From the NCBI RefSeq assembly GCF_025567195.1, contig NZ_JAOQJF010000008.1:1-64000 (forward strand): a DNA stretch of 64,000 nucleotides. The letters are read 5' to 3'. Position numbers and translations under genes: made by a program. The DNA comes from Alitiscatomonas aceti. GTDB taxonomy: Bacteria > Bacillota > Clostridia > Lachnospirales > Lachnospiraceae. The notes under the pieces are model-generated. The model searched no databases and had not been told where the DNA came from. It worked only from the letters and a program-made list of their open reading frames with translations. Below, piece after piece: positions 8,593 through 16,761 of the stretch. Positions within the stretch are counted from its first letter, which is position 1. Each line of letters starts with the position of its first letter.

Positions 8593-10872
8593 TCAGCCTG
8601 TGGTCCTCTCGATGTCTAAGACCCCGTCGATCTGGCGGATCTTGGCCATGAGAGTATTTAATTCTTCTGTTCCGTGGATATCAAAGGACATGGTGATGGT
8701 GGCCTTACCCTGCTTATTGGTCCGGGCGTTCATATTGGTCACATCGATCTCCCGCTCTGTGAAGATCCTGGCAATATCCACATACATACCGATCCGGTTA
8801 TTGGCATAAATGGAGATCTCAGTGGCATAGGTGGCCGTTCCCTTCTCATCCTCCTCCGCCTGCCATTCGGCGTCGATCAGCCGGTTCCTCTCCATTTCCG
8901 GCAGGTTCAGCACATTGATGCAGTCGGTCCGGTGGATGGTAACGCCGCGGCCTCTGGTCACGAAGCCCACGATCTCGTCTCCCGGCACCGGGTTGCAGCA
9001 TTTGGAGAAGCGCACTGCCAGATCATGGATCCCCTTGACCACGATGCCGCTTTTGCTCTTTCCGCGCATGGGCACCACAGCCGCCCGGTTGTTGTCTCCA
9101 ATGGTGTCCAGAATCGTTGCGTCGGTCACTTCCCGCTTCAGCTTTTTCTCCCGTTCCTCCACCATCTTATTGATGACCTGGCCCTCTTTTAAGCCGCCGT
9201 GGCCCACAGAGGCCAGTACCGAATCCCAATCCTGGAAGGCATAGCGCTTTAAGACCTTATCCATATATTCGGGCTTGCTGATATCGGCAAAGTTGATCCC
9301 CTTGGCCTTACAGTACCGGTCGATCAGCTCCCGGCCCTTGACGATGTTATCGGCCTTCCGCTCCTGCTTGAACCAGGAATTGATCTTATTCTTCGCCTGG
9401 CTGCTCTTGACCTGGTTTAACCAGTCCCTGCTGGGGCCTTTGGAATTCTGGGAGGTCATGATCTCGATCCGGTCTCCGTTCTGGATCACATAGTTGATGT
9501 TCACCAGCTTCCCGTTGACCCGGGCGCCCACCATCTTATTTCCCACAGCCGTGTGGATGGCGTAGGCAAAATCAATGGCCGTGGAGCCGCTGGGCAGGGC
9601 CTTCACATCGCCGTTGGGCGTAAAGCAGTAAACGTTGTCGGAGAACATGTCCAGATCGCTCTTTAGCATGCTTAGGAATTCTTTGTTGTCCGACATATCC
9701 TGCTGCCACTCCAGGATCTGTCTCAGCCAGCTTAACTTCTTGGCCTCGTCTCCGGCTGCAATGTGACCACTGCCGCTTTCCTTATACTTCCAGTGGGCCG
9801 CGATTCCGTACTCTGCCGTCCGGTGCATCTCGAAGGTCCGGATCTGGATCTCAAAGGGCTGGCCGTTGTTCCCGATCAGGGTCGTATGCAGGGACTGGTA
9901 CATATTGGGCTTTGGCATGGCGATATAGTCCTTGAACCGGCCCGGAATGGGTTTGTACATTTCATGGATCACACCCAGGGCCGCATAACAGTCCTTCACC
10001 GTATCCACAATGATCCGCACTGCAAAAATATCGTAGATCTGGTCCAGGGTCTTGTTCTGGTTCACCATCTTCTTATAAATACTAAAGAAGTGCTTCACCC
10101 GGCCGCTGACCTCACATTCGATCTCCGCATGCTTCATGTGGGTGCTGATCTCCTGGATGATCTCGTCGATGAAATTCTGTCTGGCCTCGCTGGTCAGGGA
10201 TATCTTTTCCTGGAGATCATTATAAACGTCCGGCTCCAGGTATTTCAGCGCCAGATCGTCCAGCTCGATCTTTATTTTGGAAATACCAAGACGGTCCGCC
10301 AGAGGCGCGTAGATCTCGATGGTCTCTCTGGCCTTTTCCTTCTGTTTCTCCGGCTTCATGTACTGAAGTGTCCGCATGTTGTGGAGGCGGTCCGCCAGCT
10401 TAATGAGGATGACCCGGATATCCTTGGCCATGGCCAGGAACATCTTTCTTAAGTTCTCCGCCTGCATCTCCACCTTATCGGCAGACCAGGACAGCTGGGT
10501 CAGCTTTGTGACGCCGTCCACCAGCAGGGCCACCTCTTTTCCGAAGATCGCCGCCAGCTCCTCCTCGGTCAGAACCGTATCCTCCACCACGTCATGGAGG
10601 ATACCGGCGATGATGGATTCCTTATCCAGCTCCAGGTCCGCCAGGATGATCGCCACGCAGAGGGGATGGATGATATATGGCTCCCCGGATTTTCTCTTCT
10701 GGTCCTTGTGGGCATCCCGGGCGATCTGATACGCCTTTTCCACCATGCCCAGATCGTCAGACGGATGATATTTCCGTATGCTCTTTACCAGATCCTCATA
10801 CAGCACGTCGGGACTGGTAAAATCCGCCGGAGCCTCCAGTTCCACTTCTATGCTTTTCAGTTTTTCTTCCAT
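8593..10872 (-). CDS. relA: Bifunctional (p)ppGpp synthetase/hydrolase (RelA/SpoT)
   Basis: 759 aa, the size of long RSH proteins. N-terminal HD hydrolase domain (IIHPLCVA, ILHDVVEDT), synthetase domain (IYDIFAVRI, KPNMYQSLHTT), TGS domain (VYCFTPNGDVKALPSGST), zinc-finger/RIS region with a CCNPVPGD motif, and a C-terminal ACT domain. It makes and degrades the stringent-response alarmone. I place the start at 10872 (MEEKLKS), which has a GGGAAGGTG ribosome site; the open frame extends 14 codons further only through a TTG. First gene of the operon, with its own promoter at 10956-10984. Confidence 0.95.
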   Translation of the reverse strand: MEEKLKSIEVELEAPADFTSPDVLYEDLVKSIRKYHPSDDLGMVEKAYQIARDAHKDQKRKSGEPYIIHPLCVAIILADLELDKESIIAGILHDVVEDTVLTEEELAAIFGKEVALLVDGVTKLTQLSWSADKVEMQAENLRKMFLAMAKDIRVILIKLADRLHNMRTLQYMKPEKQKEKARETIEIYAPLADRLGISKIKIELDDLALKYLEPDVYNDLQEKISLTSEARQNFIDEIIQEISTHMKHAEIECEVSGRVKHFFSIYKKMVNQNKTLDQIYDIFAVRIIVDTVKDCYAALGVIHEMYKPIPGRFKDYIAMPKPNMYQSLHTTLIGNNGQPFEIQIRTFEMHRTAEYGIAAHWKYKESGSGHIAAGDEAKKLSWLRQILEWQQDMSDNKEFLSMLKSDLDMFSDNVYCFTPNGDVKALPSGSTAIDFAYAIHTAVGNKMVGARVNGKLVNINYVIQNGDRIEIMTSQNSKGPSRDWLNQVKSSQAKNKINSWFKQERKADNIVKGRELIDRYCKAKGINFADISKPEYMDKVLKRYAFQDWDSVLASVGHGGLKEGQVINKMVEEREKKLKREVTDATILDTIGDNNRAAVVPMRGKSKSGIVVKGIHDLAVRFSKCCNPVPGDEIVGFVTRGRGVTIHRTDCINVLNLPEMERNRLIDAEWQAEEDEKGTATYATEISIYANNRIGMYVDIARIFTEREIDVTNMNARTNKQGKATITMSFDIHGTEELNTLMAKIRQIDGVLDIERTTG

Positions 10873-10955
10873 ACGCTCACACCTTCCCTCACCCGGGCCT
10901 CCAGGATCTCCCAATTCCCCGTATCCACATCATGCCCATGATAATATTAAATTTT

Positions 10956-10984
10956 ATTATAAAATTTTTTGTCGCAAATTGCAA
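10956..10984 (-). promoter_or_regulatory. Promoter of the relA-aspS operon
   Basis: Minus strand: -35 TTGCAA (10979-10984), 17-nt spacer, -10 TATAAT (10956-10961). It lies about 85 bp upstream of the chosen relA start and would drive relA, the hydrolase, hemZ, hisS and aspS. Confidence 0.7.
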
Positions 10985-11032
10985 CAGGTTTCTGGCCCCG
11001 GGACGGCTCCCCCATGTTTCATGCAATTTGGA

Positions 11033-11061
11033 TTGTATTTTCCCGCATTCTGTTTTAAAAT
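11033..11061 (+). promoter_or_regulatory. Promoter of the M20 amidohydrolase/GGT pair
   Basis: -35 TTGTAT (11033-11038), 17-nt spacer, -10 TAAAAT (11056-11061), about 43 bp before the gene. It is divergent from the relA promoter. Confidence 0.5.
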
Positions 11062-11103
11062 AAAAACATGTTGGAAAATTCAAACGAAACAGGAGGAACT
11101 CCT

Positions 11104-12279
11104 ATGGAAACCATGAAACTGGTCCTGCCATTGAATGAAGAAATGACCGCTATCCGCCGTCATATCCACCAGCATCCGGAGCTCAGCAATGAAGAATTTG
11201 AAACCACGAAGCTGATCCGGGAAAAGCTGACGGAATACGGCATTGAGATAGCCGAGATCGGCTTAAAGACCGGAGTGCTCGGCATCCTCCGCGGCAAAAA
11301 GCCCGGAAAGACCGTGGCCATCCGGGAGGATATCGACGCCCTGCCCATGCCGGAGCTGACAGAGCTCCCATTTGCATCCGAAATTCCCAATGTCTGCCAT
11401 TCCTGTGGTCATGATATCCACACCACTGTGCTTTTATACTGTGCGCGGGTCCTTTCCCAGATCCGGGACGAGCTTTCTGGAACCGTCATGTTCCTTTTCC
11501 AGCCGGCCGAGGAAAAGGGCTGCGGTGCAAAGCAGTTCATCGACTGTGATTTTACAAGGGCCGCAAAGCCCGATGTGTTCATCGGCCTCCACGTGTCTCC
11601 GGAATACGACGCCGGGACCATTGCCTTAAAGAAAGGGCCTGGATGCGCCTCCAACGATTTCTTCCATATTAAGATCAGCGGAAAAGGCGGCCACGGGGCC
11701 CACCCGGAAAATTTCGTGGATCCGGTAATGATCAGCGCCTATGTGCTGACCCAGCTCCAGACCATCGTTTCCAGGGAAAACCATCCCATCTCCTCCGCCG
11801 TCCTCACCATCGGAAACATCCAGGGCGGCAAGGCGGCCAATATCGTACCGGATTTTGTGGAAATGCAGGGAACCCTCCGGACCCTGACGCCGGAGCTTCG
11901 GGAGTCCATGAAGCAGTCCGTGGAACGGATCGTGACCCTGGGAGCGGAGACCCTCCGCGGAAAGGGCGAGATCACCTGGGGCGACGGTATGCCGCCTCTG
12001 GTCAACGACGATACTGTCGTCGATCTGGTGGCAGCGGCCGCAGAAAAGACCATCGGCGCAGACCGGATCTTCACCTTCGACAGCCCCTCCCTGGGCTCCG
12101 AGGACTTCTCCTGCCTGTTCCCGGAATACGCTCCCGGCGCCCAGTTCCGCTTAGGCTCGGGAAACAGTGATCCCAATACCAGACATGGGATCCACAATTC
12201 CAAAAATACATTTGACGAAGACTGTATCGCCGCCGGAACCGCCGTGCTGGTACAGTTTGTAAGAGACTATCTCAATTAA
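11104..12279 (+). CDS. M20-family metal-dependent amidohydrolase
   Basis: 391 aa. Metal-binding motifs of the M20D family are visible: SCGHDIHTT near residue 100 and PAEEKGCGA near 136, then GKGGHGAHPE in the dimerisation domain and a late SEDFS motif. Such enzymes cleave amide bonds in N-acyl amino acids, hippurate-like compounds or short peptides. I chose 11104 because AGGAGG lies 7 bp before it; an in-frame ATG 36 bp upstream lacks such a site. It precedes a gamma-glutamyltransferase by 17 bp, suggesting joint use of amide-linked amino acids. Confidence 0.9.
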   Translation: METMKLVLPLNEEMTAIRRHIHQHPELSNEEFETTKLIREKLTEYGIEIAEIGLKTGVLGILRGKKPGKTVAIREDIDALPMPELTELPFASEIPNVCHSCGHDIHTTVLLYCARVLSQIRDELSGTVMFLFQPAEEKGCGAKQFIDCDFTRAAKPDVFIGLHVSPEYDAGTIALKKGPGCASNDFFHIKISGKGGHGAHPENFVDPVMISAYVLTQLQTIVSRENHPISSAVLTIGNIQGGKAANIVPDFVEMQGTLRTLTPELRESMKQSVERIVTLGAETLRGKGEITWGDGMPPLVNDDTVVDLVAAAAEKTIGADRIFTFDSPSLGSEDFSCLFPEYAPGAQFRLGSGNSDPNTRHGIHNSKNTFDEDCIAAGTAVLVQFVRDYLN

Positions 12280-12296
12280 GAAAGCGAGGAAATTTC

Positions 12297-13913
12297 ATGG
12301 ATCTTCATTTTGACCCGCTCCAGTACCGCTATCCGTCCCGCCGCCGTCTTGTCTACGGCCGCCGGGGAATGGTCTGTGCCTCCCAACCCCTGGCTGCCCA
12401 GGCAGGCCTGGATATGATCAAAAAAGGCGGAAACGCCTTTGACGCAGCCCTGGCCGCAGCCGCCTGTCTGGCTGTGGTGGAGCCCATGTCCTGCAATATG
12501 GGCGGCGACGGCTTTGCCCTGATCTGGCACGAAGGAAAGCTTTACGGCTTAAACGCCAGCGGCCCGGCTCCCGCTCTTTTAAGCGTAGATACCTTAAAAC
12601 AGGCCGGATACACAGAAATGCCCAAATACGGCTGGGGAGCCGTTACAGTCCCCGGCGTCACCTCCGGCTGGGCGGAGATCAACAAACGCTTTGGAAAGCT
12701 GTCCCTCTCCCAGATCCTGGAGCCTGCCGCCTCCTATGCCCGGGACGGCTTCCCCGTATCTCCCGTGGTATCTGCACTCTGGAACCGTCTGGCCGAGTCC
12801 TTTAAAAAGGAGCTATCCCCAGAATTTTACGAGGCCTGGGCAGCGGATTTCACCATCGACGGCCGCGCTCCCAGAGCCGGTGAGATCTTTAAGTATAAGG
12901 GCATGGCCGAAACTCTGGAGGAGCTTGGAAAGACCAACTGCGAATCCTTCTACCGGGGAGCCATTGCCGACGCCATCGACAGCTATTCCAGAAAGACCGG
13001 CGGCTATCTGAGAAAAGAGGACCTGGCCGCCTACAAGGCCCAGTGGGTGGAGCCCATCACCACCAATTACAGAGGCTATGACGTCTGGGAGATCCCGCCC
13101 AACGGCCACGGCATCGTTGTCCTCATGGCCTTAAATATCCTGGAGGGCATGGACCTTTCCGCAGGCCACGACGATCCGGAAACGGCCCATAAGATCATGG
13201 AGGCCTTAAAGCTTGCCTTCACTGACGGAAAACGGTATGTAGCCGACCCCAGAGCCATGAAGCCCACGGTGGAGCAGCTTTTATCCAGGGACTATGCGGC
13301 AAAGCGCCGGGCCCTCATCGGAAGCACTGCCCTGGAGCCCAAGCCCGGAACTCCCTACTGCGGCGATACGGTCTACTTAAATGCAGCTGACGGCGACGGC
13401 AACATGATCAGCTACATACAGTCCATCTACTGCGGCTTTGGCTCCGGTACCGTCCTTCCGGGCACAGGCATCGTCTTCCACAACCGGGGCAATAACTTCA
13501 CCATGGACGAGACCATGGAAAACTGTGTGGCTCCCGGCAAAAAGCCGTACCACACCATCATCCCCGGCTTCCTCTCCAAGGACGGAAAGGCCGTGGGCCC
13601 CTTCGGCGTCATGGGCGGCTTTATGCAGCCCCAGGGCCATGTGCAGGTGCTGACCAATATGATCGACTTCCATATGAATCCCCAGGAGGCCCTGGACGCC
13701 CCCAGATGGATGTGGACCGGAGAAAAGAAGATCTCCCTGGAGCGCCTTTATAACAGCGAGATGGCTGACAAGCTGACCCGTACCGGCCATGACATAACCA
13801 TCCCGGTCAACAGCCTGGAATTCGGCCGCGGCCAGATCATCTTAAGAGACGACGACGGCACCCTCTGCGGAGCCACCGAGCCCAGGACCGACGGCACTGT
13901 GGCCGTGTGGTAG
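12297..13913 (+). CDS. Gamma-glutamyltransferase family protein
   Basis: 538 aa, the usual precursor length. The family's GGNAFDAALAAAACLAVVEP region and GGDGFALIW are near the N-terminus. The self-cleavage and catalytic threonine is probably the Thr in CGDTVYL, where the new small subunit would start, followed by the conserved DGDGNMIS and GFGSGTVLPGTGI. No signal peptide or lipobox is seen, so unlike most GGTs it should stay in the cytoplasm. The residue after the catalytic Thr is Val rather than the more common Thr. Substrate not known; the upstream amidohydrolase suggests peptide or glutamyl-amide breakdown. Confidence 0.85.
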   Translation: MDLHFDPLQYRYPSRRRLVYGRRGMVCASQPLAAQAGLDMIKKGGNAFDAALAAAACLAVVEPMSCNMGGDGFALIWHEGKLYGLNASGPAPALLSVDTLKQAGYTEMPKYGWGAVTVPGVTSGWAEINKRFGKLSLSQILEPAASYARDGFPVSPVVSALWNRLAESFKKELSPEFYEAWAADFTIDGRAPRAGEIFKYKGMAETLEELGKTNCESFYRGAIADAIDSYSRKTGGYLRKEDLAAYKAQWVEPITTNYRGYDVWEIPPNGHGIVVLMALNILEGMDLSAGHDDPETAHKIMEALKLAFTDGKRYVADPRAMKPTVEQLLSRDYAAKRRALIGSTALEPKPGTPYCGDTVYLNAADGDGNMISYIQSIYCGFGSGTVLPGTGIVFHNRGNNFTMDETMENCVAPGKKPYHTIIPGFLSKDGKAVGPFGVMGGFMQPQGHVQVLTNMIDFHMNPQEALDAPRWMWTGEKKISLERLYNSEMADKLTRTGHDITIPVNSLEFGRGQIILRDDDGTLCGATEPRTDGTVAVW

Positions 13914-13943
13914 CGGCAGGCCCGCTGTCCGCATAAAAGAAAG

Positions 13944-13993
13944 ATCCCCCGCATATCCTGTACTATCAGACCTGGATATGGGGGGATTTTTTT
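13944..13993 (+). terminator. Terminator after the GGT gene
   Basis: Arms ATCCCCC/GGGGGAT extended by ATATCC/GGATAT around a loop of about 15 nt, then a run of T residues (13988-13993). A strong intrinsic terminator. Confidence 0.85.
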
Positions 13994-14246
13994 GAAACGA
14001 CTGCCCGAGCACGCCGTCTTCTGGCTTCTATTGCTGCTCCTGGGACTGGGCTCTGCCGGTTCCCTATATAAAAAGGCCGCAGACCAGGCCGCCCTTAAGG
14101 CAGAGCTGCCGGAACGGATCCTGGCAGCTCCCGTCATAAGCGGACCGTCTGCGGTCTCTCATGCTCCCATTCTTTTTCCTATGGACGGAAGCTGTGATAT
14201 ACCTGTCCCGGCGTCATGCCGCCGCGTAACGATGCCATTTCACTGA
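13992..14246 (+). CDS. Doubtful small membrane-segment open frame
   Basis: 84 codons starting at TTG within the T-run of the GGT terminator and ending inside the opposite-strand deacetylase gene. Residues 9-24 form a clear hydrophobic stretch (VFWLLLLLLGLGSAG) and GGGGGAT could serve as ribosome site. The position over a terminator and the overlap make it doubtful; it may be a chance frame or a remnant. Confidence 0.2.
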   Translation: MKRLPEHAVFWLLLLLLGLGSAGSLYKKAADQAALKAELPERILAAPVISGPSAVSHAPILFPMDGSCDIPVPASCRRVTMPFH

Positions 14247-15345
14247 CCGTCACCAACTGGTAGCCCCGCTTTTTAAGCTCAGGGATCAGGACCACCGCTG
14301 CGTCAGCGGATGTACCGTAGAGATCGTGCATCAGGATGATGTCACCATCCTTTACGCTGCTTAACACCACATTGATGGTATTCTGGGCATTTTTCGTCTT
14401 CCAGTCCAGGGTGTCGATGGACCAGAGAATGGCGGGAACGCCCTTCTTTGCCAAATTCTGCTTTGCATTGTCGCTTACAAAGCCTCCCGGCGGGCGCATG
14501 GTCACGGTACGCACTCCGGCAATGGACTGGAGCGTGTCGTCCAGCCGGTTCAGATTGGCAAACAGCCCCTCCTGGGACAGCTTCGTGATATAGGTGTGGT
14601 CCCAGGTGTGGCTGCCCGGCTCGCAGCCCATATCCACCATGCGCTTTACTGTGGACTGGTAGGTTCCCATACGGTTTCCCACCATATAAAAGGTAGCTCT
14701 GGCATCGTTGGCCTCCAGGCAGTCTAAGATCCTGGCCGTATGGGCCGAGGGCCCGTCGTCAAAGGTCAGGGCCACCATGGGCTTCGATGGGTCGATGTAC
14801 CGGCCCATATGAGTCCCCTCCGGCGGCAGTCCTGCGTCCTTTCCGGTCACTGCAATGCGGATACCGTCCACCCGGAGTCCCTGGCCCTCTGTTCCGGCGG
14901 TTTCGCCATTTTTTACCAGAGCTGTCCAGGCTCCATTCTGAAGGACGGAATAGTAAAGGTCATAATTTTCGGAAAGCTGGCCTGTGAGCTGCATCCGCAC
15001 AGCCTCCAGGGGCTTGTCGGTGTCTGTGGCCCCGGCCTCTCCAAGGTTCTCCTGCCAGTCCATCCAGCCGGAGCCGCTTAAGTTCACCTGGTAGGCAATG
15101 GTGCCGGTCATGCCCTCGGGCTGGTTCTCCAGGGAGGCGGCGACTGCCGTCACGTACGTATCCTTCGGGCCGTTTACATATGTATTATCCTTTGCCATAT
15201 CTGTCCAACCGCGGCCATGGATATGGGCCCTGTAAACGGCCCCCATGGCTCCGTCCGCATAGGCTGGAAAGGAGGCGGCCGCCGTTCCGGTCACGCCCAG
15301 GAACAGGGCGGCGGCTCCCAGTAAAAATTTCTTCAGTTTTCTCAT
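14179..15345 (-). CDS. Secreted ChW-repeat polysaccharide deacetylase
   Basis: 388 aa. Signal peptide at 1-31 (LGAAALFLGVTGTAAAS, cut near YADG). About 32-165 shows ChW-type repeats (RGWTDMAKDN, SGWMDWQ, GLRVDGIRIAV), the clostridial surface-binding module. The C-terminal NodB domain has the TFDDGPS motif and the metal pair HTWDH, plus RPPGG and LMHD. It should remove acetyl groups from peptidoglycan or another surface glycan. It overlaps the stop of the upstream HD gene by 4 bp, so it is translationally coupled as last gene of the glgB operon. Confidence 0.9.
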   Translation of the reverse strand: MRKLKKFLLGAAALFLGVTGTAAASFPAYADGAMGAVYRAHIHGRGWTDMAKDNTYVNGPKDTYVTAVAASLENQPEGMTGTIAYQVNLSGSGWMDWQENLGEAGATDTDKPLEAVRMQLTGQLSENYDLYYSVLQNGAWTALVKNGETAGTEGQGLRVDGIRIAVTGKDAGLPPEGTHMGRYIDPSKPMVALTFDDGPSAHTARILDCLEANDARATFYMVGNRMGTYQSTVKRMVDMGCEPGSHTWDHTYITKLSQEGLFANLNRLDDTLQSIAGVRTVTMRPPGGFVSDNAKQNLAKKGVPAILWSIDTLDWKTKNAQNTINVVLSSVKDGDIILMHDLYGTSADAAVVLIPELKKRGYQLVTVSEMASLRGGMTPGQVYHSFRP

Positions 15346-15893
15346 TGGTCTTTTTCTTCCTCCTGGTCAAATATTCTGTGGAGCAGGGAGACAGATTCCT
15401 GATATGCCAGTTCTTCCTTCAGTTCCCCAAGCTGTTCAAATACGCCGCGGTAATACCATGCGTGCTCATTTTTATCTGTGACCCGGAATTTCTGCCAGAC
15501 GCCGTCGCCCCGGAGCAGCATGTCCGCGGCAGTGCTCCTTAGATTGCTCAGCTTGTCTCCCAGGCAGATGAGCTTTTCCGCCCGTCCTGCCGATCTGAGC
15601 TTTTCAATGGTGGCGCTTTTCCGCTCCTTCCAGGTCCTGGATTTGTCCTCGCTTTCTGCCAGCACCAGGTCGGCTACCCGGGACCCGAACTGCATTTTCA
15701 GCTCCTCATAGGAGATCCCGGCGTCTTCGATCACATCATGGAGAAGGGCGGCGCTGATGACTTCCGGATCGTCGGTCATCCCGGAAACGATCACAGCCGC
15801 CTCAAAGGGATGGACGATATACGGGACCATACTGCCCTTCCGAAGCTTCCCTTCATGTACCTTCCTGGCAAATTCTGCCGCCTTTTTTACCAT
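15342..15893 (-). CDS. Small HD-domain hydrolase (MESH1/SAH-like)
   Basis: 183 aa. The pattern PYIVHPFEAA ... ALLHDVIEDAG matches the hydrolase half of RelA/SpoT proteins, with the HD pair intact and a later LGDKLSNLRS corresponding to the conserved DxxxN. It lacks synthetase and regulatory domains, so it is likely a single-function alarmone hydrolase or related nucleotide phosphohydrolase. Ribosome site GGGGAGGG. It lies 34 bp after the MscS gene and overlaps the deacetylase by 4 bp. Confidence 0.82.
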   Translation of the reverse strand: MVKKAAEFARKVHEGKLRKGSMVPYIVHPFEAAVIVSGMTDDPEVISAALLHDVIEDAGISYEELKMQFGSRVADLVLAESEDKSRTWKERKSATIEKLRSAGRAEKLICLGDKLSNLRSTAADMLLRGDGVWQKFRVTDKNEHAWYYRGVFEQLGELKEELAYQESVSLLHRIFDQEEEKDQ

Positions 15894-15927
15894 AGCTGTT
15901 CCCTCCCCTGGAATCTCCGCCCGGCTG

Positions 15928-16761
15928 TCAGGCCTGGCCGGACTGTTTTTGTTTCTCAGTTAAATGAACATTCAGGTAATTGTACGGGATCTCGATCCCC
16001 TCCTCGTCAAAGGCCAGCTTCACCGCTTCCGTCAGCTCCCATCTGGCGGTCCAGTACTCCTCCGTCAGGGTCCAGCCCCGGACGCTTAAGTTTACGCTGC
16101 TCTCACCCAGGCTGTCCACCACCACCAGGATCCCGTCCTCCTTAAGGATGGCCGGATGCTCCTCAAACAGCCGTCTGAGGATCTCTTTTGCCTTTTTCAG
16201 ATCGGCAGAATAGCCGATGCCGATGTTTAAGACCAGCTTCTTTTTTTCCTCTCCCGTGCTGTTGGTGATGGGAGAATTGGAGATACTGCTGTTGGGGATC
16301 ACGATCCTTTTGTTTTCAATGGTCAGAAGGGTCGTATAGACCAGTCCGATGGACTCCACGGTCCCCTCCCCATCCTTAGTGACGATATAGTCTCCTGCCT
16401 TGAAGGGCTTTAAAAAGAGCACCAGAACGCCTCCGGCAAAGTTTGCCATGGTATTCTGAAGGGAAAGGCTCATGGCCAGGGTCACGGCTCCGGCAATGGT
16501 CACCAGGGAGGAGGATTTGATCCCCAGCTCCTCGGCCACCATGAACACCAGGAGCCCGATGAGCACGGCATATAAAAGCGCGTCCAGAAACTTCCTCAGT
16601 GTGACCTCCAGACCAGCCTTCTCCATGGACCTTCCGACGCCCTTTCTTATGGCGCGGATGACCTTATAGCCAATGACGGCGATCAAAACGGTGATCAGGA
16701 GCTTCCCGCCGGTCTTAAGAAGCCAGGGAAGCAGCATGTCCATGATCTGGATCTTCAGCAT
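15928..16761 (-). CDS. MscS-family small-conductance mechanosensitive channel
   Basis: 277 aa. Three N-terminal membrane segments, the third being the Gly/Ala-rich pore helix (AGAVTLAMSLSLQNTMANFAG), followed by the beta domain (FKAGDYIV, VESIGLVYTTL, IPNSSISN) and a cytosolic vestibule. It should release solutes on hypo-osmotic shock. Start codon overlaps the glgB stop by one base (TGATG), with GGAGGAACG as ribosome site inside the end of glgB. Linking it to glycogen branching probably reflects operon history rather than function. Confidence 0.92.
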   Translation of the reverse strand: MLKIQIMDMLLPWLLKTGGKLLITVLIAVIGYKVIRAIRKGVGRSMEKAGLEVTLRKFLDALLYAVLIGLLVFMVAEELGIKSSSLVTIAGAVTLAMSLSLQNTMANFAGGVLVLFLKPFKAGDYIVTKDGEGTVESIGLVYTTLLTIENKRIVIPNSSISNSPITNSTGEEKKKLVLNIGIGYSADLKKAKEILRRLFEEHPAILKEDGILVVVDSLGESSVNLSVRGWTLTEEYWTARWELTEAVKLAFDEEGIEIPYNYLNVHLTEKQKQSGQA

